A stretch of 64,000 bases of DNA, taken from assembly GCF_030272615.1 (NCBI RefSeq), contig NC_081415.1, forward strand, positions 102,280,796 to 102,344,795. Direction: 5' to 3'. Position numbers and translations under genes: made by a program. Source of the DNA: Cryptomeria japonica. Its lineage: Eukaryota > Streptophyta > Pinopsida > Cupressales > Cupressaceae. Shown piece after piece: positions 11,217 through 22,500 of the stretch (positions within the stretch are counted from its first letter, which is position 1; every line of letters starts with the position of its first letter). The notes under the pieces were generated by a model. That model had not been told where the DNA came from. It saw nothing but the letters and a program-made list of their open reading frames with translations, and did no database searches.

Positions 11217-12801
11217 TTGCCCCTGGGCTTAGGTTACAGTCGTACCCCTTTTTTGAGGCCACTCGTGCGAGAATGGATGGGTAGTCTGAGTAATGGCAAT
11301 CCCACTCGAAAGAATAATGAGGTCATCATTAATAATAGTGGGGGTTTGGAGGATGAGGCTGTTATTTCTCAGAAGGGCAAGCATGAGAAGTTATCATACA
11401 AAGCAGTGGTCACAGAACAATCGGCCACGGTTTGCCCGCCTTCTGCTTGTTTCAATGGATCTTTCTGCAAGCCCGAGCACATGGACACAAAGATCACTTC
11501 GAGAGGGACCACAACCAATGGAGATAGATTCAGACCTAGGGATGGTAGTGTGGCCGACGACCCCGGAGGGGCAGGAAATGGTAAGTCTCGTCCTCTCGGG
11601 TTGAAGACCCTTTCCTTGTCACCAAATGAAGATATGGTTAAAGCTATTAGGGCTGAGCAGTCGTGCTTAAGAAATATTGCAGTTTTTTTTGTTTGCATGG
11701 ATAGAGAATCTTTGCCTTCGAGGAAGTTTTTTGATGATTGGATTGCTAATGTTTGGGGCAAGAAATTAGGCATTCATGTTCATTTCTGTAGAATGATTCA
11801 GAAGGGTTTATTTGTAATTTTCTTGAAATCGCATAACATACAAGATAGGGTTTTGAAGAAGGAATGTTGGGTGCTCTCTATTTAGGGCTTTTCCTTGGAC
11901 TCCCACAGGAAATGTAGAGTAGGTTATTGCTCACTCCTCCCCTAATTGGGTCAAAATTGAGAACCTCCAGCCCGAATTTTAGCCATTCATCTCTTAGATT
12001 TTGAAGCCATTGGGCTCGGTTCTACAAGTCGAGGATTCGAGAACCACCCTCCCTCACTTGAATGCTCGGGCCCTTGTTGCTCTTGATCCCGATGTTGTGT
12101 TTCCTGACATTATCTCTCTGGATTTTGAAGGAGAAAGATTTGCTTGGGAATTGTCTTTGTTGGGTAATTTGGGGACCTGTTTTTTCTGTAAAGTTAATGG
12201 GCATATGAGAAAGGATTGCCCTTCTCTATAAAAATCTCACAATGCTAATTTTAATATTGATGATAAAAACAATTTGAGAAGTGATAATAGTAAAATGCAA
12301 AAATTTGTTTCTTCCTCGAAAGAAGGCATTTCTTTACCAGTGGATACCCCATCTGATAAGGGCAAGGAGAAGGTTAATTCTGGCCTAGAGTACCCGATTG
12401 GTGATAGTAATGGCCATAAATTTGTTAGTTTATCCAATCCTCTGTTCGAGGATGAATATGGGGTTTGTCAAGCCCCTCTCTTGAATGATCCCCCCAATAT
12501 CTTTGTCGGGTGTCAACCAATACAAGCTAATCCTTTTAACTCTGATCAAGTGAAGGTTTTGAACTCTTCCCCCCAACCCAAGTTGAATGCTCAACACATT
12601 GCTCTTGCAAGTATTAAGGAGAAGGTTGATTTATTAGGAAATGTCACACTGGTCCCATTCGAGTTGAGGCTGAGCAACTCCTTACCTGGTATCATGAATT
12701 TTGTGGTGGATGGTTCTTCTGGTAAACAGATTGTGCCCTTTGGTTCGGATGGTTTGGCTATTAGTAATGTTGAGCAGTTTATAGAGGTGGTTAGTAAATA
12801 A
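11217..12801 (+). pseudogene. LINE ORF1 (nucleic-acid-binding protein) relic
   Basis: The first 222 codons (11217-11885) end in a stop. After a frameshift the reading resumes at about 12001, and 12001-12801 stays in one frame with a TAA at 12229. The second part ends its first block with a CCHC zinc knuckle, CFFCKVNGHMRKDC (about 12178-12219). This matches plant L1 ORF1 proteins, which carry a DUF4283-like domain followed by a zf-CCHC_4 knuckle. The DUF4283-like part would be about 11640-12170 (for example FFDDWIANVWGKKLGI). ORF1 proteins bind the element RNA in the ribonucleoprotein particle. The tail 12274-12801 is low-complexity and polar. Confidence 0.82.
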
Positions 12802-12929
12802 ATTAGAAAGAAAAGAAAAACATCTGATGGACAATCTATTTCCAATGGTAATAGTAAAAAAGCCAATGAGGTGCATGAGTGCTTTAATAGATTGTACAAG
12901 AATCAAAAACCCTCCTCCAAATAGCTCTT

Positions 12930-15900
12930 ATGATGATGCACATACATAGCTGGAATGTTAGGGGCTGGAGATGTCTGATAGAAAATATGTGGTCAGAAAA
13001 TGGTGTAACAGCATCAAGGAAAAAGGCATTATATGCCTGCAAGAGATCAAAGTGGTAGGGTTTCATGCATATACTATGTTGAAATTATTGTGGGCTCAAG
13101 CCATTGGGTTCCACTCCAATCATGACAGGGGTAAAGGTGGTACTGCCATTATGGTTGGCCCCAAGTAGGCAGATAAGATCATTGCTAATGGTGTCTCCCC
13201 CTGCCAAAGAGCCTTGTGGGTCACCTTTAAAGAGAAGGAATGTGTTTTTGGTATTTGCAACATTTATGCTGCCAATGATTACAGAGACAGAGCTAGACTT
13301 TGGGACTGGTTGACAACCGGTTTGTCGAATGCCCGTTGGAACTTTGTGGGTGATTTTAACATGATTGAACATGGTGAGGACAAAAGTGGTGGCAATAAAC
13401 ACTATTGGAAGGGTAATGAACATTTTTTCTGGGCTAAATTCAAAAAGAGATTTAATTTGATAGATCCTATGGAGAAGAAAAAAGGCTCCTAACCTGGTAT
13501 CTGGTTCACATGGTGCAATAACCAAAGTGGCAAACAGAGAATGTATTGTAGACTGGATAGATGTTATGCAGATGCCTCTTTCTTTTATTTCCTCCCTTAC
13601 GGGGGGACAGGCCCCTACATGTGTCTCTCCTACTAGCATCTCAAACCGCTCTCCTATCTTTGTCACTGTTAATATGGACCTTGATCCTTCCTCTGTGATC
13701 AGGCATAAAGGGAAAATGGTTTCAAACTTAATGCCTCCTTGCTTAATGATGAGGATACCGGGGAGGCTATTAATATGGTCTCCCAATTGACCAAATTATG
13801 TTCCTCTGACCTCAGACCTAGGGAATAGTGAGAGGCTCTTACTATTTCCTAGAGGAAAATGTTTCAAAAAGTTGGTAAGAAATATGCTATGGACAGGTCT
13901 AAAGAGGAGTCTTTTCTTCAATCTAGGCTTAATGAGATTGAAAAGGAACTTCAGAGTAAGGGGAATGACCTGATACTTGAGGGAAAACTGTCCTCGGTCA
14001 AGAACCTCTTAAGAAAACTGCAACACTTCAAGATCAAAGGGCAAAAGGTTAGAGCTAGAATGAACTGGATTAAAGGTGGTGATAAGGGAACCAGTTATTT
14101 CTTCAATCTTATCAGAGCTAAGAACAAGAGGGAATTTATTGAAGATATTCAAGTCAACAATTTAACCACTAATGATCTAGTAGCCATCAAGGAGGTCTTC
14201 TTTAGTTTTTACAATGGTCTCTTCTCTTCTGAACATGGTGATATTAATCAGGAGGCCCTCGAGAAGTGCTTATTGTTAATCCCTGAGAAAATTTCCTGTG
14301 AGGAAGTTAAGGCTTGGAGCCATAAGATCTCTTTGTGCTATTACTTCATTAGCCAAGGTAAGTCCCCAGGGATAGATGGGTTACCTGCCGAATTCTATAA
14401 GAAACACCAGGATTGGATAAGCTTGGAACTATTTGCATTGTATGAAGATGTTTTTATACAGGGTTCCCTTGGAGAAAATATTAATAAATGTGTTATCAAG
14501 TTGTTACCTAAAGGTGGGGATAAGACTCTGGTTAAAAATTGGAGACCTATCACCTTATTGAATATTTCATAAAAAATTATTGCAAAAGTACTAGCAAGAA
14601 GAATTGTTGGAGTGTTAGATAAGTTCATCTCTGCCACACAAACTGGATTCATAAAAGGTAGGTATATTCTGGAAAACTTGGTTACTAGTTGGGAGGCAAT
14701 GCGCAGGGCTAAAGCTGATAATCAGAATGTTGCAATGGTCCTTTTGGACTTCGAGAAAGCATATGACAGAATTGAGTGGCCTTTCGTTAGAGGAATGCTA
14801 CAAGCTTTTGGTTTTCCTTCCTATTTTTGTAGATGGATAGATATTTTTTTTAAGGACTCTTCCATAGTTGTTGGGGTTAATGATGAGTTGTCTGAAGCTA
14901 TCCCTCTAAGGAGGTCTATCAGGCAAGGGTGCCCCATTGCCCCGGCCTTGTTTGTCATTGTTGTTGATGCTCTTTATTACATTCTAAGGGCTCCGGAACT
15001 TGGGCCCTCTATCAAAGGTCTTACTCTTCCTAATGTTGATGATCTGATTAATGCCCAATTTGCTGATGATACTGCTTTATTCTTGGCCTTGAATGAGGTA
15101 AATTTTGGCAATGCCATGGAGAGATTACAGTATTTTTGTCTGGCCTCTGGAGCTAAGATAGCTCCTCACAAATCTACAGTGCTTGGATGGTCTGAGACCC
15201 CTACAAAGGCTAGCAATGGGTAGGACCGAACTCTATTGTAAGATATCTTGGTATTCCCTTTGCTATTAACCCTTCTCCTCAAGATATGTGGCAGTGGATA
15301 TACTCTAAAATTGAAAGAAAACATCTTAAAAGGCAGACTCGCCTTCTCTCCTTGGCTAGTAGAGTGCAGATTGTTCAAAAGGTTCTCTCCTCCCATCATA
15401 TTTATTGTGCCTCTGCATGGGTGTTTGCCAATTATCAAAACAATAAGTTTGAGAGGATTATGAGGGACTTTTTATGGTCTGATGGGATGGGGCACAATAA
15501 GAGGTACTGTGTGAACTGGAATTGGTGTTGCGGACCAAGATGTATGGGTGGATTGGGTATCAAAGATATTAGAGCCCATGGCATTGCCTTAGCCTCCAAA
15601 TGGATTGTAAAAGCCCTATATGGTAATGAACCTTGGAAGGTGCTGATCAGAAACAATATTGAAAACTCGATTATTAAAAAAGGCAAAAAATGGAGAAATA
15701 TCCCTTTATGTGATATTGTACTAGGAGAATATAGCAAGAAGGTATTTGGTTCCAATGTATTTGCTTCATTATGGAAGGCATGCTCACAGGTAAGAAGGCT
15801 ACTCCCCTCTAAGGATGCAATAGGCAATTCTCCATCATTTGTTGTTGTGGATAGATCTATCTGGTGGGGGGTGAACTTGAACAACAAACCTCTGGCTTTG

Positions 15901-16917
15901 ACTCAAAGTTGTTATGCTAAGATATGGAATGATAAGGATATCTCTCTTATTAGCAATGTACTGGTTGACAACCGACTTGACTCTTGGGTTGAGATTAAGT
16001 CTAAATATGGGATCCCTGCTTCACAGAAGAGAACACATTCTCTCATTGGTAAGGCTACAAGTTGTTTTTTCCCTGGTAAGATTATGGATATTGTCTCCTT
16101 GAAGCAATTAAAATGGTTGGATGGTTCTTCCTTCTTGGAAATCTCTACTAAGCAGATTTATTTGATGTTGAAGGAGGACTACTGAATCTTTTCTAGAGTT
16201 AATCAGGGTTGGGGTCTAGACTAGCCTAAGTCTAAGTGGCAATTTGTTTTTGATTTGTTTTGGCATTCTCCCATTGACCCTGAGAAGTCTTGTTTTAGAT
16301 GGCTCCTTCTTTTAAAAAAGTTAGCTATTGGCTCCTTTTTATCTGCTGAGGGTCTCAAGTCTATTAGGTGTGGTGTCTGTAATGTCCAAGAATCATTTGA
16401 GCACCTATTTTTTGAGTGTGAATTTGCCCATGGTGTGTGGTCCATCTTCATTGGCCCTTCTATTGTCTGGAATCACCAGTCTGGCCCTTCCTAGAGTGAG
16501 GTCCTTGCTGGTTTTGTAGAATCTTTTGACCTTAAGATGAACAAGTTTTGGTCTATCTTTTCTTGTGAAGTTTTGTGGTTCCTTTGGAAAGATAGAAATG
16601 GAGAGGTTTTTCAAAACAAGAGGAGGCAGCTTACTGAGTTTAATAATAAACTCACTCACTTTTATATTATGTCACGGGTTTCGGCTATCTTGGAGATCTC
16701 TAAAGACAGGTTCATGACTCTAGTTCATGAAGGTACGCTTCAAATTTACAAGGGAGATATCTCGTTTATCCAGTACTTCAAGAAACATATGGATATGTTG
16801 CATCCGAAGGAGATCGAGGCCTTGATATTGTACATGCAGAAACTCAAACTTGAAGACCCAGATGAGCTTTCTCCTAGAACTGGGGAGAAAGGTACAGGAG
16901 ACCAGTTAAGATTGTAG
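12930..16917 (+). pseudogene. LINE ORF2 relic: endonuclease, reverse transcriptase, zf-RVT
   Basis: The frame opens at 12930 with SWNVRG, then after a one-base shift CLQEIK (13034-13051), VGDFNMIE (13348-13371) and RLDR near 13550, all landmarks of the apurinic-type endonuclease. The expected S-D/N-H active-site motif reads SNRSPI, with arginine in place of histidine, which would abolish cleavage. The reverse transcriptase spans about 14340-15220 with SPGIDGLPAEFY, QTGFIKGRYILEN, LLDFEKAYDRIEW and the catalytic FADDTALF. An in-frame stop lies at 14570. A zf-RVT-like finger (CGVCNVQESFEHLFFEC) is at 16372-16422. No RNase H domain is seen. Stops at 13168, 13490, 14572, 15223 and 16185 make it dead. 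Confidence 0.88.
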
Positions 16918-17129
16918 CTCTTTTTTATGTTTATATATTGACCTAAGAGGCATTTTGTATTAATCCTCTTTATATTTTGTTCATATTGTAAGATCTAGTG
17001 ATCTGACACAAGGCTACGACCTTTTTGATATGCATGTGAAAAAGATATTGTACAAAGCAGAATACATGTAAAATACAAGGCACCAGAGAGTATGATGTAT
17101 ATGTATTGAACTATTTTAATATAAAAATG

Positions 17130-17142
17130 TTACACTATACAA
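17130..17142 (+). repeat. Right target-site duplication of the LINE
   Basis: Exact repeat of 10926-10938 directly after the AT-rich tail of the LINE. The gypsy sequence resumes beyond it. Confidence 0.7.
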
Positions 17143-17186
17143 GAGTATGAATGTAAGTTCATACTCCTACTAAAGTGAGGGTTAAA

Positions 17187-18175
17187 TGTAGTGTTGTAAA
17201 TTGTATCCTTATACAATTTTAAGCTCACTTAGGCTTCACTTTAGATGTTCTAGCCTTCGATGTTCTAATCATGTTTGATGCTACTCACAACAACTTCAAT
17301 TTACAAACTTCGTTTGCAATCTTGTTGATCGGTCCTTTGTTCAACCCTAATAGTAAGGGTGCATTGTCACCCTTGTCCATCTTAAAGGGGCCCAATTTTG
17401 CACCCCTGAATGATCATATCTGGTAGGCAAGAAATCCTTTCTTGTGTTGGACTGCTTCGTAATTTCAAATACATTTCAAGAGGTGAGGTATAATAACAAA
17501 CCTTGTCCCCGCATTTGATCCATCATCAAGATCTTTCAAGTTCAAATTCAATCCTTATCGAGTAAATTCAAGTGAGCAAGTAATCAAACATCTTCAAGGC
17601 AATAAAGGAGAGGTCAAGTTCAAATTGCAAGCATTTAAGATGGCATCCATAATCAAGTTTCCATGAATTCAATTATGCATTCCTACATAACAAGATCAAC
17701 CTTCTTATGAAAACTTCAACACAAAGGAGATTCATGAAGGTATAACATTCCGTTTCAAATCTAACCTCTTCCCTTGAAAGGCACACTTTTAATTCCATTC
17801 CAATTCAATTAGGGTTAATTCTAGCTCGTGGTTTGACCTATGCAAACCCCTATCAACCCAAAAACATTTTCTCAGTTTTGCAAGTGTAGGTGAACAGATC
17901 TGGAGACAGGAATCTGGATTCAAATAGAGAGGACAGATATATATAGAACCAACTTTTGCAAAGACGAAAGTGTTGGGACAAGGTCGCTTTTCTGTCAATG
18001 CCAAATACTTTTCTGATGAAACTTTGAAGGAAGATCCATAGCGGTGTCGAGAGTCAAAAAAAAACATTACTTTTGTCTACATCTGATAGCCCAGGATAGG
18101 GGCATTTTTCTGACATTGTCCTTCATTGTCAGGCTCCATTTCTAGACATTGGTCATTCTTTGTTTCCTCTTCACA
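17187..18175 (+). repeat. 3' LTR of the gypsy element (3'-truncated)
   Basis: From about 17225 this matches 2277-3236. A purine run (AAAGTGAGGG) lies just upstream, and TGTAGTG at 17187 or TGTTGTAAATTG at 17192 may be the LTR start. The match to the left LTR stops at about 18175, while the left LTR seems to continue for some 275 bp more, so the end of this copy has been lost. This marks the element's right limit. Confidence 0.6.
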
Positions 18176-19374
18176 AGGAATAAAACAATGTGGAAATGAA
18201 AACAAAATAGCTTAGTCTGAATAGAACATGTTAAGAAGAATCCTCAACTTTCAGAACCAGTTTTTATCCAAGTTTCATTGTTGCAGTGTAGGTTTTGGGT
18301 GATTGCAGTTTCGTTTTCCAGAAAAGTACAAATAAATAAAATTCCCAAAAAAATAACATATAAACAAACCAAAAGAAGTAGAAATCCTTAAGACCAACAA
18401 TTCATTGATTTCATAATCCATCTAATGGACTGATAATACATACAGAATATAAAACATGATATTTATTGAGAATTGCCCACCAAAAAAGAAATTTTACATC
18501 GCACATAGTCTATAGAATAACAGGCTCAGAAATTGAAGACATCAACCGATTGATATCTTGGAAACTGCTTCACTTCCTATTCCTCTTGCTCTCTTTTGGC
18601 AACCGTAAAACATCAATTGAGTTTCCAAGGTTTGTTTTAGGTTGGGGTTCTTGGCAGGCGTTGCTTTCAGGGTTAATTTGTTTTAGATTTTTTTTTCAAG
18701 TTTCCTCTTATGCCTTTTTACTCTTCAAAATAAGGAACATCCTCAAAACTTGAAAAAAATCTATAAAAGGGAGGAATGTTCCCAGAACTATAAAAATTAA
18801 AAAGAATCCAAAAAAACAAAAGAACGTACCCAGAACTTTAAAAAGAAAAGGGAGAGAGGGGTTAACTCCTGCACATCAACTAGACCAATGGGGACATATC
18901 TCCGTGGAACATTGATTTTGTTGCTTTATTCATATACTTTCACGATCTACCCATTAATATACTAGAAAGTAAAACTCCATGACAGAGATAAAGAAATAAA
19001 CATTTGTTCTTAGTATGGTAAACTAGCAGCAATAGAGAGAAGAATTTTCAGAGTTCAAGTACAGTGACCAACTACATGAAGATTGCTCTAAAATCAAAAG
19101 TTGGATGAAGTCAAAAAGAAATGAACATAACCTTCAAATTCACCGTATAAAAACAGGCATAACCCTCAATGTGGATCCCTTTTAGATTAGATCTCAAGTT
19201 TCACATGCAGAGATGTCATGTTTGAAAAGTTCTATACAGCGATTTAATTAAATACATTTTGATTTCTCAATATGGTGGCATATTTAAGGTATGACAAAAA
19301 AAGAAAAATTAAAACAATCACCCTCAAAGACTTGTGCAGATGACTCTTTTCCCTCAACACATCAAAACATATTT
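18176..19374. other. MED28 3' flank and probable 3' untranslated region
   Basis: No transposon domain is recognised. The sequence directly below the MED28 stop codon should include its 3' untranslated region. One possible minus-strand polyadenylation signal, AATAAA, lies at 18925-18930, about 445 bp past the stop. Another weak candidate is near 18460. Neither can be proven from sequence alone. A 95-codon plus-strand open stretch at 18466-18753 has no recognisable similarity. Confidence 0.4.
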
Positions 19375-19509
19375 CTACACTCTCTCTAACTCTGTCACAT
19401 TAGCAGCTCGTTGATTCATTAAAAGCTCTTTCCATCCTCGGATTAGTTTTTCTTGCCTTTGAATTAACTCATCTTTAGCTTTCAGCTCTTCCTCCAAAGC
19501 TGAAATTTC
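19375..19509 (-). CDS. MED28: MED28 exon 3 (C-terminal coiled coil and stop)
   Basis: The exon follows the acceptor CATATGCAG and starts in phase 0 with EISALEEELKAKDELIQRQE. It encodes 44 residues of a predicted coiled coil, including KLIRGWKELL, and ends VTELERV before TAG (19375-19377). Alternating charged and leucine positions and the closing ELERV are the family hallmarks at this end. The intron that precedes it (19510-24247) carries a hAT element and tandem repeats. Confidence 0.92.
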   Translation of the reverse strand, partial: EISALEEELKAKDELIQRQEKLIRGWKELLMNQRAANVTELERV

Positions 19510-22500
19510 CTGCATATGGAGAAGCATTATTGCATAAACTGAAATCGGTAAAAATTTCCTGCATGTGGAAAAGCATTCCTCTCTTGTTCTCTAGAGCATA
19601 TGTTCCATGAAAGTAACCATTAGGTTTCTGTAAACCTAAACAAAGATATTTAAGCAGTCAAATGCTCAAAAGCTCAACAATTGACATCTTAAGAGAACAT
19701 TAATTGTCCAATTTCTGTATTTGCACAAGACCATCCATTATCACGAATGGAAGTAGCATCATCTTGAATAGCAGCATAATTTATTGGTGGAGCTCATACA
19801 ATCAATCAATATTAACAAGCATGTAGTAGGAACGTTTTACAACCGAAGTCCTCAATAGAGGAACATAAATAACCATTAAATAGGAGAAATGTTAACTTCT
19901 AAAGTGGAATTTAAACTCTCCAGTGACAGGATAAATCGCTGAAAAAGAGTGGCCATATCATGCTAGATCATAGTTGAATGAGGATCAGTTCAGTCTGAAA
20001 AACTGTTTTGTGGAATAGACTGCTGGGAGATTGCTAGCATAGCCTTCTTTAAATCAAAATATAGTATATTTTCACTGAGTTATTAAGTAACATAAAGGTA
20101 AAACTCACTTTCCACGATCTTTGCCTTTGGTCACCATAACTAAGCATCATATAGATTGTGCAAATATAAGCATAACGATGTAAAAATTGAAAAACTATTC
20201 ATTCATAAATTGCAATTTGCAAATAATGGCTGACAGAAATTAGAACGGAATGTGATCTGAACTCAGTATTTCAGCCTCAACGAGATTGATTTCAGCAGGC
20301 ACTGTTTAGATATGACGAAAATTGTACAGACACTAGATTTACAGTTGTGTAATTTTATAAGGATGTTTCAAGATTGAATCTGAAGATTGGCCTGCTTGGA
20401 ACCATTCATTTACAATTTTTAGCATATTCTCGACATTACAGGATAAATCACTCTATTAAAATATAAAAAAATTCCACATATGCAGACAAGAACAATAGCT
20501 GCAAACTTGATATATTCGAAGGATTGACATGGACATAAAGGAGAAGACTTAACTAGCAAAATATTAATGAAAAAAAGCATGGGTGAAAATATCAAGTAGC
20601 CTGTAGTGGCTTTGCCAAAGAACACCTTTTAATTAGTCCTAATTAGAAATGATGCCACCAGGAAATCAAAAAGGAAATTATTTGAAATGGAACTTCTTTT
20701 TGATTTCCTGGTGACATCACTTGTAATTAGGACCTAAGTCACCAGGTTCAGCCGAATTTGAACCTTGAAGTTCGAAATTCGGCGAACTTGAAAAAATATG
20801 CAAAACTTCGATTAAATTCGATTAAATTTGAATTAAAATTTAGGGTTTGCGATAAAGTTTTTTTGGCTTGCGTTTTAGGGTTTCGTCGCGGATTTTATAA
20901 ATACGGCGGCCGCAAGAGTTGCAGTCACGCCCACGCAAGTCGCACCAGTCACGCCCACGCGAGTTGCCAACGCCCACGCGAGTCGCACCAGTCACGCCCA
21001 CGCGGGTCACCCAGTCCGCCGGCCGCCACCAGTAGGCGACGCCACGACCAATCCGCGACGCCATTTTTTTTAAGTTTATTATTTCTTTATTTATTTATAA
21101 TTTTATAATGTTTATAATGTTTATATAGTTTAAAAATTTATAATTTTATATTAATGGTTTGTAATTTTATATTATATATTTTTATATTTTTTTTATTTTT
21201 TTTAGGTTTAATATTTTTATAAACAATTTAATAATGTTTATTATAAATTTATTATTATTTATTTAATATTGTTGTTTATTTAATATTTTTTTAGGTTTAT
21301 TATTTATTTATAATGTTTATAATGTTGTTTATTTAATATTTTTTTAGGTTTATTATTTAATAATGTTGTTTATTTAATATTTTTTTAGGTTAATTAATAG
21401 TTTATACTTTATAATGTTTATTTATAAATTTATAATGTTAAACTATTTACGCAATTTTATAGATATATTACATATTTACATATATTTATTAAAAAAATTT
21501 AAAAATTACATATGGCGAATTTAATTCGAATTTTATACATTTCGAATTTTTTCCGCATCGAACTTCATTCGAATTTCAAAGCTGTCGAACTTCAAATTCG
21601 AATTCGAACCTGGTGACTTAGATTAGGACTATAAATTTTCCAAAGATAGTTCAAAATCTATTTACCCCCTAGCTTAAATTTACCTATGCACGCAAAAAAT
21701 TGAAAGTAATAATATTTTTTTGTGGAAGTTAAATGCAGATTTTCAACAGATATGCCCCGTCAGTTTACTGGACACACGATGATTCAGGCAGGATGTAGCT
21801 CTTCTTGTCCAAGCGAGGTTTGCTAGTTTCCCTATAGATGCTGGTCTCTGCCACTTGGGGCTAATTCCCAGATGTATTCCTTTCTCACTTTCTTAGAACA
21901 GAATTTTCCTTGTAACCACATGGTTAAGCTGCTATAATTCCATTGATTACAGGTCTAATATGAGAGGCAGTTCTTGAAAGAAATTAAAGACATTTGTTTC
22001 CCACTGCAGTTTATTTTTATATTGGAAAATGAGCAGTCAATCATAATGTTTCATACTCGTTGGATGACAATGAAACATCACAGTATAAACAAATTAGTTT
22101 GTATCTTCAAATTTTTGAAGGGGTATATGGGCTGAATGAATGGAATGGAAATGTATCCTCAAATCTGGTACTTCACAAAAAACAAGAATATGTTTGTGCA
22201 ACTGTGCATCCCTTAGCGGTACCAACATACTCATTACAGTTTTGTCCCAGGTACAGCCTATGTTCAGGCAGGTATATGCAACCATATGTGCAACCATCTT
22301 GTTTAGCTATATAGCCATTAAGGTTGTACTAAACAAGTAATGTAATTATTTTATAGCCAAAGTACTATTACAAAGATTCATAATCAAGAAATGGTAAAAA
22401 GATGTGTCGTTTTGGAAAATAAACGCATCCCTTAGCTGTATCAACATACTCATTACAGTTTTGTCCCAGGTGGACCCTGTGTTCACGCAGGTATCTGCAA

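Larger units (their letters stand above)
10939..17129 (+). mobile_element. L1-type LINE (non-LTR retrotransposon), about 6.2 kb
   Basis: A near full-length LINE lies between 13-bp duplications and contains a GC-richer 5' untranslated region (about 10970-11216), ORF1 with a CCHC knuckle, ORF2 with endonuclease, reverse transcriptase and a zf-RVT-type finger, and a 210-bp 3' untranslated region ending in an AT-rich tail rather than a clean poly(A). It interrupts the 3' part of the gypsy element, so it is younger than it. Several stops and frameshifts show that it is itself inactive. Confidence 0.88.
2273..18175 (+). mobile_element. Non-autonomous Ty3/gypsy retrotransposon with nested insertions
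   Basis: Two direct copies of a roughly 900-bp sequence (about 2277-3236 and 17225-18175) flank a plus-strand gag and protease relic, as expected for the two LTRs of one element. Subtracting the inserted copia composite (7038-8878) and LINE (10939-17129) leaves under 6 kb of internal sequence. It has gag, a nucleocapsid-like motif and a protease domain, but no reverse transcriptase, RNase H or integrase motif. It therefore resembles gag-only (TR-GAG type) elements that depend on a partner. The first 80 bp or so of the left LTR and the last part of the right LTR are missing. Confidence 0.72.

Noticed and set aside
13085-13786. 233-codon minus-strand frame
   Set aside because: Antisense of the LINE endonuclease region; the plus strand carries the conserved motifs.
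20758-21108. Plus-strand frame over the GC-rich block of the hAT element
   Set aside because: Low-complexity SHAHA/PRG repeats from a tandem array in a non-autonomous element; no support as a protein.
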